Assembly: GCA_008921705.1 (NCBI GenBank)
Contig: VFFE01007257.1
Coordinates: 782,759-846,758 of the forward strand
Direction of reading: 5' to 3'
DNA from: Burhinus oedicnemus
Lineage: Eukaryota > Chordata > Aves > Charadriiformes > Burhinidae
DNA length: 64,000 bases
The translations under genes were made by a program, and so were the position numbers. Below the pieces are notes generated by a model. That model ran no database searches and was not told the origin of the DNA. It saw only the letters and a list, made by a program, of their open reading frames with translations. Of this stretch, positions 1 to 11,379 are shown piece after piece (the first letter of the stretch is position 1; each line of letters opens with the position of its first letter).

Positions 1-19
1 TTTCTGTTTTTTTTTTTTT

Positions 20-61
<42 letters not shown>

Positions 62-88
62 TTTCTTTTCTTTCTTTCTCTCTTTCTT
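1..88. repeat. (TTTC)n microsatellite with leading poly-T
   Basis: A T run is followed by about fifteen copies of the tetranucleotide CTTT/TTTC, with a few interrupted units at the right end. It is a pyrimidine-only strand. The window cuts the left edge, so the true array may be longer. It is a simple repeat with no gene content and is likely length-polymorphic. Confidence 0.95.
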
Positions 89-3000
89 ATGGATAAACTT
101 TCACTACCTGCTAAATTCAGACAGTTAAACTCATTTCTGTGAAGCCAGAGCTGAACCACACCCTTCCAACGTGAAGGGCTATTGCCTTAAACCATTGTGC
201 TACCCAGAGTCAAATGAGGACACGTTTGCAGGCAGGTGCAGTTTCCTTTTAGAAAACTGATAGATGCTGCTTCTGCATTCTGTAATGTGTTGTTTTTAGC
301 CTCTACAAAATACAGCTTGCATTCTGTTATAACTAGTAACAAATCATGCATCTGGAACAAAGAGAAATGTAGCTGAGCAATATATTACGTTTAACTGCAA
401 TCTGCTTCAGATCCCCTGGTTCCTTTCAATTTAAACTGTGCAACAAATGTAATCCCAGTCTTCATTTTTATCACTTGTTGTAGCATTTAACAAAGGTCAT
501 CGTGACCCAGAGGAAGCTTAAGAGGAAAGTGTTGTTGTGGATCTTGGAAATGGAGTTTGACTGTGATGATGGTGGGCATGAAGCCAAGCCCAGCTCTCCT
601 GCGTGTCTTTCGTTTGCTCTCTTTATTTTTCCTTATGCTGGGCTGGATTCAATCATGCAGCCGCATCTATGGATGAGGCAGAAATCTGCAATAATTAGTA
701 CATCTCTCTTTGCTGATGGCTTTTTTCAAAAGCATACTTTAAATTGTTTACTTTTTCTGTGGTTGGACTGTTGAATTAATAACAAAAATATAGCCACTGT
801 TGAAAAGAACAGTCTTCCAGAGAATGCCTGAACATTTAGTTCTGTTCTCAGTAACCACCATCTTATTAAATCTGGTGGCAAACTTTTCCTTAATTGGGAT
901 TCACATGCTCAGGTCACTAGATTCAACACCGTATTGCCTATTTTTTTTCATTTATGATTTTATCAGTTTAGGTTTTGCCTACTTAAAGGCTGGCTGATTA
1001 GACTGGTGCAAAGCCCTTTGGGAAGTGATATAAATGCTGGTATCAACTAGTATTCACTTACTGACTTTATAGTGTTTCTGTTTAATGTAGTTAGTAATTT
1101 TTTAACAACTAAAGCATTTCAAAACCTGTAAAGACTAGAAAGGTATGAATCAGTAGAACTCCATTAGGTGTTCTGATGGTAACTTATTTCACGGTTCAGA
1201 AGTGCCAAAGCTATCCTGATTTCCAAAATTTTCAAATATAAGCCTTTGCTCTTATTATTAGAATTTATTAAAATTTATTTCACAGACATTTGTGCTATGT
1301 TTTATAGCAGCTTTTGCAACAATGCAAAACCTATCCATAAGGTAGGCATGTATGTATCTAGCCAGATTTATAGCTCCTAGTGTTTCCAGGTACAAAACAC
1401 TCAGAAGGTCTGTTTCTAAGAAATTCTTCTAGCTTTGGTGTATCACACAGTTTGAAAAAGTTTTTCCAAGTTTTTTTTAAAGGGCAGTGTCCATGCCTTG
1501 CATGTTTTTTTCAAATGCAGAGATTCTCCTGGCTCCATAACACACCTTTGGTTCTGTGTTTATGAAGTTGTTTGTGCGCAGATCTTACGAGCTTATGGTT
1601 TACCATACTGTTGCATTGATTATGATTCCTCTTCTCTGGGCAAGAAATAACCTACAGTGCCTGAGAAGTATGCGTTCAAGAGCATGGCACACATTACTTA
1701 TTTTGTGTCCAGTGAAAAATGTTCATATTTTTGAAAAATAACCAATTTTCTGTCTTTTCTCCTGCTGCAGTCAGAGCTCTTCTGTTACTGTTCCTGTAGT
1801 GGAGGAATATTTGGAAGAGGGGTTGGTACTCTGGTATACTTGATACATTCAGTTTCTTCCCCTGTATCCATCTGGTGCAAATATTCTGTATTGCTATGTT
1901 CTTTCATATTCAGAAATATATATATGGATTACTGATTTTTTTCCATGAGTTCTCCAGTGCTGTAAATAATACCTGAAGCTTGAAATCCATGCAATCTCAA
2001 AAGACAGAATCTAAAAAGTAAAACTTACAAGCTCAGGTGAGCTCAGCTACTAATGTACAGAAATAAGCTGGTTTTACTATGTTTTCTTATGAAGGTAGGG
2101 GTTACTTTTGCAAAGAGAAGTCTTTTAATGACTGCGTACCTCAAAGTACCTAATATTTGTTCTAAATTTAAATAGTCTTATTTTGGTGGTTTATATAATC
2201 AGAAATAGAAATATTTGCTTTTGGTTTACTTCTAACTGCCTTGTATACATCTTATTGCATAGGAAATACACTTAGTGCTGTTACTGACATTATCTTGTAA
2301 TGATGTTTCAAATTGAAATTGTAGAAATCCAGGTCTTTGTGTGATGATATTCATTCTATTCATGCACTTAGTTCTGATCATTATTGTATGTTCAGTGCAA
2401 TAGAAGGCCAAAAGCCCTTTAAAAACACATTAATCACATTAAAACTTGTTACCAGTGCTGTTTATAACAGCTACAGGACATATGTATCAAATCATACTAA
2501 TATACTTTTCCAGTATGCTTCCCTTTCCTACCTCCCTCTTACCATTGTGATTTGTATTTGGCTACAAAAGCAACTGTTGTCTCTAATCAAAGTAAGAAAA
2601 CATAGTATTCATAGTTTCAGTGTGCCATGAATAATGAAGAGTACATTTCCTGTGGTTCTGTGATTAGTTTGTAATGAAGTATATTACAAATGTAGCTCTG
2701 ACGTTGTCTCCAGTTAAAAAAAAAATTGTATCAGGCCCTTTATTTACCAGAATCACACTGAGTAAAAGTTTAACTATCATGTCAAGGCTATCTTCTCAAC
2801 AACACAACCGGCAAAGTTAAGTGAATTAGAGAACAAAGTACAAATGTGTTTGCAACCAGCATTTCCATAAGATAATTTACATTTCACTGCGTACTTACAA
2901 AATGCCACTGTGACACTTGGTTGATGTATACATGCTGAGTAGATAAGGGAGGGGGAGTCATGTTGTAATATACTTCCCTCGTTGACTCATGTGCCCTTCA

Positions 3001-6000
3001 GCACACATTACTGAGTCTTCTATCCAAACCCAACTCATTTCTTCCTGTTTTAAGTCTAACTAGCCCTGTTTCAAATAGTACATACAATTGAAAATGTTAG
3101 AATTCCACTTACCTGTGAGTGAACTGCCTAGTGTGTTGGCTATTATGATGTTGGCCATCTCACAGAAGTCACCTCTAGTGAGCTAGCAAAGTTGCTATGC
3201 AGTGAAGAGACTTTAAAGAGACAAAATCTGGCCTTGTTAAAGTCAATGATGGTTTTGCTGTTGACTCTGATGGCTTCAGAATTTGTAAGAATTGTTTCAA
3301 CATGTCCTAAGATCTGCTTTCTCAGACCATTGTGTGCAAACTGGTCTCTTCTCCAGTAGCACTGTGGCTCCCTAGACTTCGAGTTGAGGGGGTTCGCATA
3401 GGGGCTGAGCAGCTCATTGAAAACTCCCTTTCTGGACCATAGAAATGGATAGGTGTTTCTGAGAACACAGATAAGAAAATGCATCATATTATCTAGTGTA
3501 TCTTATAATTTCTGGTTAAGAATTTAAGAATTTATCCCTAAATATGCCATTTCTTTTAACTAAGTGGTGTGTCACCACATTGGTTTAGAAGCAATACAGT
3601 CTCATTTTATTATCTTGCATGATTCTGTGGAACAAAACCCTTTAAAATCTTGTAGGATGATCTAAATACTTCTTTTTTAGTTGCTGCTATTATTTTAAAT
3701 GCCAGAACAATCACAAAAGAATTTTAATTTTATTAAGGAAATATATTTTTAAAAAGATTAAAGCTTTGCTTCTGGTTGTTAAAGCGGTATTAAAACAAGG
3801 TGGAAATGTGTTTGTAGTTAACTCCCAGAGGACTCAGTGTCGGAAGAAATGTCACTCTGTATTCTCCTTTTTAGGAAGGTGGCCTCTACCAGATGTAAGC
3901 TCAGAAATGGCAATTGTCATTCACGTAAATGACTAGCAGGTTTATCTTGCCAGTCTCTGGGGCCGTCTTGAATTTTGGCAAGAGGCAAAGAGCAGGCCCA
4001 TAAGAAAAAAGTAGTCCTCATGGGAATAGTAAAAATATGTTGGTATTGTTTAATTCTTTCATAACATACTAAATTAATTTATTTGTTTTTGAGCCTTTTA
4101 AAGTATAATGCCATCAGGGAATGTGTTTTTCATATAGTTCTCTTACAAGTATATTAAACTTTTAGGGAGAGCAGTCTATGAGTAAACACCACTGGTCATC
4201 CACATTGGGTGACTGGGAGACAGAAGGCTTGATTTTTTCTTGCTTTACATTCTGTATAGTAATTGGCATCAGTGCAAATTGATCTTATCTGTACATTTTG
4301 CAATCTTTTTGTACAGATGTAGACAACTGTGAAACATGCAGGATTGTGGAGTGTCAGATTCACATTGCTCATAAATTCTTGCAAGGCACCCTGTCATAAT
4401 ATTTATCGTTTGGTAGATGCTTTTGACAACTTTTCATGTTTGGCTAGTAATGTATAGTTCAACCGTGTTTCTTCCAAACCAGTCAAACCACGGCATGATA
4501 TGCTCTGGACTAGCTCATTAATTCTGAGAGGTGAATGAAACTTACTCTTCAGTTAACTCACTGTTCAGTTGGATTATCTGAGTAGGAGAACCCTATTATT
4601 TAAGTAAATTGAAGTAAATTGAAGGGAAACATATCCTCTGTTCAATATGCAATGGGTAAAAAAGAATCTCTCATTTTTTGTTCCCCATTGTTCCATTGAT
4701 CATTTACAAGGTAATAGCTTCAAAATGCCAACACTGCAAGAAAAAATAGTTTTACAGCTTTTTGGAGAGATACCAGCACCAGAACCAAATATACTGTAAT
4801 TGCTTCTCTTCTGTGTATATGAAGCACTACAAATAGTAATCTCTGAAGCTGTACATGTTAAAGAGGGCCCCCCCCTTCCCCCAGATTTTTCCCAGATGAT
4901 TTACCATCTTTTTCCATTACTGTAAGTAGCTTTTGTTCTCTATCGTACACCCTGGCAGGTATTTTGAAGAAAGAAAAAGAACAGAAGCCATCGAAAGCTT
5001 CTGGAACTGTCAGGTTTCTCCCGATACTATCCGGCTGTCCACTTATCATGTGTAATACATTTCTGTGACTCGTCATACATATCTAGACATAGAGAAAGCC
5101 AGGGTATCAATCATTTTTATGAATACTGCAAAGATCAGAGTTAACCTATGGGTCAGAAACACTTCATTTATTTGGAAACATAGAAAGAAGTTAATGCTTG
5201 GACACAGCTTGGCAGGTTTCCCTTAGAATCAGTGGAGCTGTGCCAATTTATGCCATGCTTCTCGTTTGCAAAAATCCCCCTTACTGAGTCCACTGACTAT
5301 TCTTTTCAGCAGACTTCATCTTTTTGATTTCCTTTTGATATTGTCATGAAACGAAAGTAGCAATGATGAGAATAATAGAAGTTATATTCTTTACAACGAA
5401 GGCAAAAGAGTCTTATAAACCAACAGACTGGAATTAGAAGGACCTATTCCTTACGCACTGTTGAATTTAACTTTTGGGTTTTTTTTGAGACAAATAAAAT
5501 ACCTATTTTCCTCTACCAGAGCTGATAATAAACATGTTAGTCTGCATCTAACAATTCCTGAGTAGGATTAGCCATGAGCACAAGTCCACTATGGCCAAAC
5601 TTGAGCTTTTTAACTTCTCACCCAAATCTTTCACAATATCTTCCTTGCTTGGTCACCATCTTGTCTACTGTTCAGGCCTTTGACCTGGAAAGTCATACTC
5701 AACAGGAACTTTCTTCTAAGTCATCACTTTCAGATCTCAATGCCTTTTTTATAGAACTTCTCTGAGATAAGTCATTCTCATCTATCCACGTTCATCCAGA
5801 TCTGTCCTACCAAATGTGAACTACTTTTCTTTGGTTTTGCGGCCTTCCGTATCTTCAGCCTCTGTCTCACTGTTCAGATGCCATCTTCAAGCTGACCTTC
5901 CAGTTTGCTGCTGATGCCAACCTTAATTTCTTGTTTTTGATTACAAGTGATTACCTTTGTGGTTTCCTTTTTGCTGCTACTAATGCTTGAAAAGAATTTC

Positions 6001-7166
6001 CTGTAACTAGCCACTAAACAAATCTGTAGTCTTAATCTAGACCCTAAAAACTCTTTTTTTTTTTTTTGATGATAGCTAAAAGAAACCTTGGCAAAAACTA
6101 GGTCACTAGTCACTACAGGTGGGACTACCTGGTGTGTTGTGTTATTACCTTTGGTATTTGTTTCTCATCCTTTCTATGCCCGTAATGTAATGTCATTGGG
6201 GCAGAGTGATACGGGTTTTGCTTATATTGCCACAGCGCCCAGCACAAAGGAATCTTCATCACTAAATAGTGTTCCTAAGCATGAAGCAAGGTTAGATAAG
6301 GCACAGCATGTTAGGAAATGTCAGAGTGCCAGTCCTCACTGATTCTGAACACATATCCTGCAGAAGCCATCAGCCTGGAGAAAACTCCAGTAATCGTCTA
6401 CTGCCTCAGCTTCTGTAGGAGAGGTGATAGATAAGTATGTCCCTGAACACTTGTATTGTGTGGGCTATCTTCAGCACTAAGGTTTTAGGTCATACATAAA
6501 AAAAAGTATAAAAAGACTGTGAAAGCACACTGACAAAATCTCTGACAGTTGAGTTTTGGGTTCTGTCAGACACATCTATCTGAAATTATAGAACATCTGG
6601 GAAAGAGAGGTAGTGGGACTACTCACAACTGCAGTGGGAGCTGCTGGAGAAATCCTGCAAAAAATGTAGCTAAATATTAAAAATTTAAGAAAAACACAGT
6701 AAAATTAGGATTAAATAGTCCTTAACATGACTGGGGAGCACTAGTATTCAGCTGATGAACAATGTGTGCCATAAAAAGAACAAATGTAAGCTGAAAGATC
6801 AGGCTGCACTTCAGTGAACATAGAAAAATGTCCCAGTCTTAAAGACAGGAGATGACAATTTCAGTCCATGTTTTCTCATTCCTTGCTGCAGAACAAAACT
6901 CCAGGACTTTATAATAGGAATGTTACCTATAGATGAACTGTGTGTTTTTGTAAATAATAGATGCTTCCATGCCCAGGTTTTGCACCACTCAGACAAATGC
7001 TCACCTGGGCATAAAACCTCTCTAGTGTTAAGAGAAAACTAACTCAGAAGCCTAAAATGCAAAGGCAGTTCCACAAGAAATGTGGAGGTGAGATACTGAG
7101 AACAGAAGGGATGGCCAAAAGATGCTGAGATGAAGAAACAAAAGACGGAAAACATAAGCTGGAGTC
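89..7166. other. Unique-looking noncoding sequence
   Basis: AT-rich sequence with no recognisable gene, RNA or young transposon. Small open frames (at most about 114 codons) have no family signature. The only signals I would note are a perfect-consensus splice donor on the minus strand at 3113/3112, and a strong pyrimidine tract ending in CAG near 1770 with no good donor after it. A short C-rich tract lies at about 4867-4882. It is probably intron or intergenic DNA. Confidence 0.6.
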
Positions 7167-8390
7167 ATAGAATAGAATCATCATAGAATAGAATCATAGA
7201 ATAGAATCGTAGAATAGGTTTGGTGGGCAGGGATCTTTAAAGGTCATCTAATCCAACCTCCCCTGCAATGAGCAGGGACATCTTCAGCTAGATCAGGTTG
7301 CTCAGAGCCCCATCCAACCTGACCTTGAATGTTTCCAGGGATGGGGCATCTACCACCTCTCTGGGCAATCTCTTCCAGTGTTTCACCACCCTCATTGTAA
7401 AAAATTTCTTCCTTATATCTAGCCTAAATCTTCCCTCTTTTAGTTTAAAAACCATTACCCCTTGTCCTATTGCAACAAGCCCTTATAAAAAGTTTCTTGT
7501 AAGCCCCCTTTACTGAAGGGCCGCAATAATGTCTCCCTGGAGCCTTCTCTTCTCCAGGCTGAATAATACCAACTCCCTCAGCCTGTCCTCATTGCAAAGG
7601 TGTTCCAGGCCTCTGATCATTTTTGTGGCCCTCCTCTGGACCTGCTCCAACAGGTCCATGTCTTTCCTGTGCTGAGGGCTCCAGAGCTGGATCCAGTACT
7701 CCAGGTGGGGTCTCATGAGAGCGGAGTAGAGGGGCAGAATCACCTCCCTCAACCTGCTGGCCACGTTTCTTTTGATGCAGCCCAGGATATGGTTGGCCTT
7801 CTGGGCTGTGAGCCCACAGTGTCGGCTCATGTCCAGCGTTTCTTCCACCAGTACCCACACGTCCTTCTTGGCAGGGCTACTCTCAATCCCTTTATCCCCC
7901 AGCCTGCTTTGATACCAGGGTTGCCCCAACCCAGGTGCAGGATCCTGCACTTGGCCTTGTTGAACCTCATGAGGTTCACAAAGGCCCACTTATCAAGCCT
8001 GTCCAGGTCCTGCTGGATGGTATCCCATCCCTCAGGCATGTCAGCTGCACCACTCAGCTTGGTGTCATCTGCAAACTTTCTCAGGGTGCACTCAATACCA
8101 CTATGTCATTGATGAAGATATTAAACAGTGCTGGCCCCAATATAGACCTCTGAGGGACACCACTCGTCACCGATCTCCATCTGGACGTTGAGCCTCTGGA
8201 TGGGACCATCCAACCAATTCCTCATCTACCAAACAGTCCACCCATCAAATCCATACCTCTCCAATTTCGAGAGAAGGATGTTGTGAGAGACTGTGTCAAA
8301 GGCCTTACAGAAGTCCAGATAGACGACATCCATAGCTCATCCCTTGTCCACTGATGTAGTCACTCCTCTACAGGCTGATAAGTTGAGAGC
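7167..8390 (-). mobile_element. CR1 LINE, 5'-truncated, minus strand
   Basis: Non-LTR retrotransposon copy of the avian CR1 family. On the plus strand it begins with repeated TCATAGAAT units, the reverse complement of the CR1 3' terminal repeat, followed by the CR1 3' UTR and then the C-terminal part of ORF2. Read on the minus strand, the reverse-transcriptase catalytic box (FADDT, about 8060-8078) is intact, followed by the CR1 C-terminal region with segments such as [22 protein letters not shown] and [13 protein letters not shown] (about 7510-7800). Short frames interrupted by shifts replace one continuous ORF2. ORF1, the endonuclease and most of the reverse transcriptase are missing, the usual 5' truncation of CR1. 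The left edge is sharp; the right edge near 8390 is where similarity fades and is good to about 20 bases. Confidence 0.95.
7510..8330 (-). pseudogene. CR1 ORF2 reverse-transcriptase C-terminal fragment
   Basis: Broken coding remnant inside the 7167-8390 CR1. The order on the minus strand is: text encoding the end of the palm domain, the FADDT catalytic box, a helix-rich segment (DLDRLDKWA), then the thumb and C-terminal region ending in the RRLQGDIIAALQ segment. At least two frame changes separate the pieces (frames ending near 7827 and 7510), so no functional enzyme can be made. Apparent open frames on the plus strand over the same bases, up to 170 codons, are shadows of this fragment. Confidence 0.9.
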
Positions 8391-11157
8391 CTGGTTTTCT
8401 GAAGAGAGGGAGCAAAACAGGAACTTGAATACAGATGGCTAGATGTTACAGAAGATAGGAATGAGTTATGATGGGAGATAGAAATGGGGAGAGCATGGTT
8501 CTTATTTTTCTCTTCTGAAATGTCTATTTATAGCTTTTCAATGCTGTGATAGTGAACTTTTGTTCTGGGTAAATTGCTGCAAGTCAATCCCTTTCACTTT
8601 TAGTAAATTCTCATTTTTAGGAGAAAATTCATAAGAATGTCACTGTTTCCACATGCAGTCATAAAATGCATAGTCAAGCTTCCAAGCAGTAGCATACTTG
8701 AGATCATAACAACATGTACACCTCTTCAGGAACATGAATCTTAAATTCACTGTCTGTATTTTCCTGTGGTCAGGAAAATCAATGGCTAAAAGGGGAGTTT
8801 GTTTTTCCAGACTTTGGAACAAAGAGTATAATGTTGGAGAGTAAAACAGATTGCTTGTATTTAAGAAACTTTAAAAATACTGTAAAATACAAAAGAAAAA
8901 CAGCCTTTACTGCGGATTAGCAAAGCCTTTGCATCTTTTCTGGTTTATAACAGACTGGTACAACTTAAGCTCCTTTAATTTAAAGCTCCTTTTATTTATT
9001 TTCACTCAATTTTTATTAGAGCAATAAATTTTTTCATGGACTTAAGAAGTAAACAACAAGTCTTAAACCAATTAATTCTTTGTAAACTGCTATTCTGAGA
9101 TTCCCACCTTGAATTAGCTATGGAAAGCATGAGCAGTCCTTACAATACAGAAGGCAAGTAACACCCCTGCCGGTTATCAGTTTGTGATGTGGTGCACATC
9201 AGTTGAATTTGCCTGAATGCCTTCTGTGGTGGAAAGTGTTAGAATTTACTTTAAACTGTAAAGAGTCAAATACTTAGGAAAGAAACTCCAACAAACTGTA
9301 AAATACTTTATTAGTGTTGTCAAAAATTAGTCACTAGAAACCAGAAACAACTCAGATTGTCCCTTGTGGTACGTTGCGTGCAAGAACAGTGCAGACCGTG
9401 TCACGCAATTCTGAATCACAGGCAATCCACACAATGTGGTATGGAATCACATTGTCCCTACACTGGCCTTTGGGAAGGATGGATGTCTTGGAGGTCCATA
9501 GTCCAAAGAGATTGCAGGCAATGAGTCCAGGTAGGTCTCATGACTGAAGTAGATATATCTCTGAAGCTTTATTTTCTAGGTCTGTCTCCCCTCTTACCTG
9601 TTTTGAGTCCACTGAGGTGATCAGGAAGTAGAAGGCAGTAGTCCCTGCAACCTTGGGGATGTTGGGCATATAAGACTAGATTTTCTAGCAGTGTGCAAGA
9701 ATAAAAATGTCAGAGGGAAACATCTTGCTCTCACCTCCCTCCCCTTGCCAAACCCCACCACCAAACCCAAGAAATACTGTACATAGGCCAGGGACAAACT
9801 CACTGTTTATTTCAAGCTACTGTTAAGAAGCTGTTATTTATTTAAAACTTCAAACAAGATTACAAAATCATAACCATAAAAATCAGCAAAGGATGTGCTC
9901 TTTCCCCCCACCATAACATAAACCACAGTATGACAAATTAGGAGGGGCCTGCAGCAATCAGAAAAACCCAAACCTTTGCTCTTTCTTCACAGAGTTTTTT
10001 AAGAATAAAAGTCATAAATATTGAAACTCCCCAGGACAGTAGATGAAGGAGCTCACAGCGTCACTGTCGGGACCTGGCTTTCCCTTGACTGCCCTCATAG
10101 TAAAGCTTTTCAAGTTGGATCCAGAGAAGACTTGTGCATGCAGAAATGTCTTTGGTTTTACTCAGTACCAGCCAATAGTGGACAAAATACTTCTAAAACA
10201 ATAATTTACACATTCCCCTTCATAGTAGACATCATGTACCTGTAGTACTAGCCTGACTGCAGGTGAAATGAAAGGAGGAAGGGACCAATACTCTATTTTT
10301 TGCCCTCAGCCTGTTTGTCTTGTGCATTTATATGCATTTTGGGTAGAATTCCTTCTTGGCAATGATACAGCAGCAGTAACATGGGGAAAACAAGACTGGA
10401 TATGGCAGAAAACAGGACTGGACAGGTGTGTGGTCGTTCCATCTACATATTATAGAAGAATCTCTGCAGGCAAGACCACCATCAATACTTAAGTCTGGAT
10501 TGTGTGGCAGCATGGGTGCCCAAGAAGAGTCTATCACTTGGCACGTCTAAGAGGCTAGCCTTGCAGTGCCTCTGGCTTCAATGTGGCAACCCACAAAATA
10601 TCCTCAGGGTCATAGACATCTCCCTTATTTCACATTCTGTGTCACCGCAAGGTGTTGGAGTCCTCCTAAGGCAGCCCTTGTGTTTGTCTTCTCTACTCTT
10701 TGTGGGCTCCATGAGATAGACAGAGCTAAACACTTGAAGCCTTCTTGTCCCGGGCATAACAGCTCTGGAAACGTATGAATGCTCAATCCTTTACTACTGA
10801 GCAGAGCATGCCCTGCCCAAAGGCTGAGTTTAACTACTGGCTTTAACTCCATTCTGGGCACAGCCGCTGGCTTAGCCTATGGGATAGAAAAGAAACTGGT
10901 GGAGGAGTTAAGGTCCTGCAGGACTTGGGTATCAGGTTGAGAAAAGAGGTGAAATCTCCCTCTCACTTTAGCAGTCCTGCCGGGTAGAGCCTTTAGACTT
11001 TGGTGATGAAGAAGGGAAAATGTCATTTGGTTTGAATAGGCAGTTTCTCTGCATGCCCTTTGGTGTTAGTTTCCCTTGTTTAGTGTGTGGGTATCATACA
11101 TGACAATAGGAAAGAGAGAAATACTTTAGAAAAACAAACAAACAGCTCCTCCCTCTC

Positions 11158-11178
11158 AAAAAAAAAGGGGGGGGGGGG
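11158..11178. repeat. A9G12 homopurine tract
   Basis: Nine A followed by twelve uninterrupted G on the plus strand. Twelve contiguous guanines can in principle support intramolecular G-quadruplex folding. A complementary C/T tract lies about 175 bases downstream (11352-11379). Confidence 0.9.
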
Positions 11179-11351
11179 AAAGAAAAAGCAGTAAGAGACT
11201 GTGGTTGTAAAACCACAAAAATTGGCAATGAGGCTCCAAGGCAAGTGTAAGCCTTGAAATTTCTTTTAGCTCTTAAAAAAAAATAGTCCAAACCAAAAAA
11301 ACCCCAAAGCACAACAACTCTCTTTCCATGGATTCCAGCTTAATGATGCTA

Positions 11352-11379
11352 CCCCCTCCCCCCGCCTTTTTTTTTTTTT
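11352..11379. repeat. C-rich then T13 homopyrimidine tract
   Basis: A run of C, broken by single T and G bases, followed by thirteen T. It is roughly the reverse complement of the A9G12 tract at 11158-11178, so the two form an imperfect inverted pair with a spacer of about 175 bases. Confidence 0.85.

Noticed and set aside
1741..1860. Very strong pyrimidine tract ending in GCTGCAG
   Set aside because: No good donor within 150 bases, and the following frames soon stop or look random.
3143..3487. 114-codon minus-strand frame
   Set aside because: Overlaps an ancient repeat-like motif and shows no protein family; only the donor at 3113 was kept as a finding.
7600..8112. 170-codon plus-strand frame
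   Set aside because: Antisense shadow of the CR1 reverse-transcriptase fragment on the minus strand.
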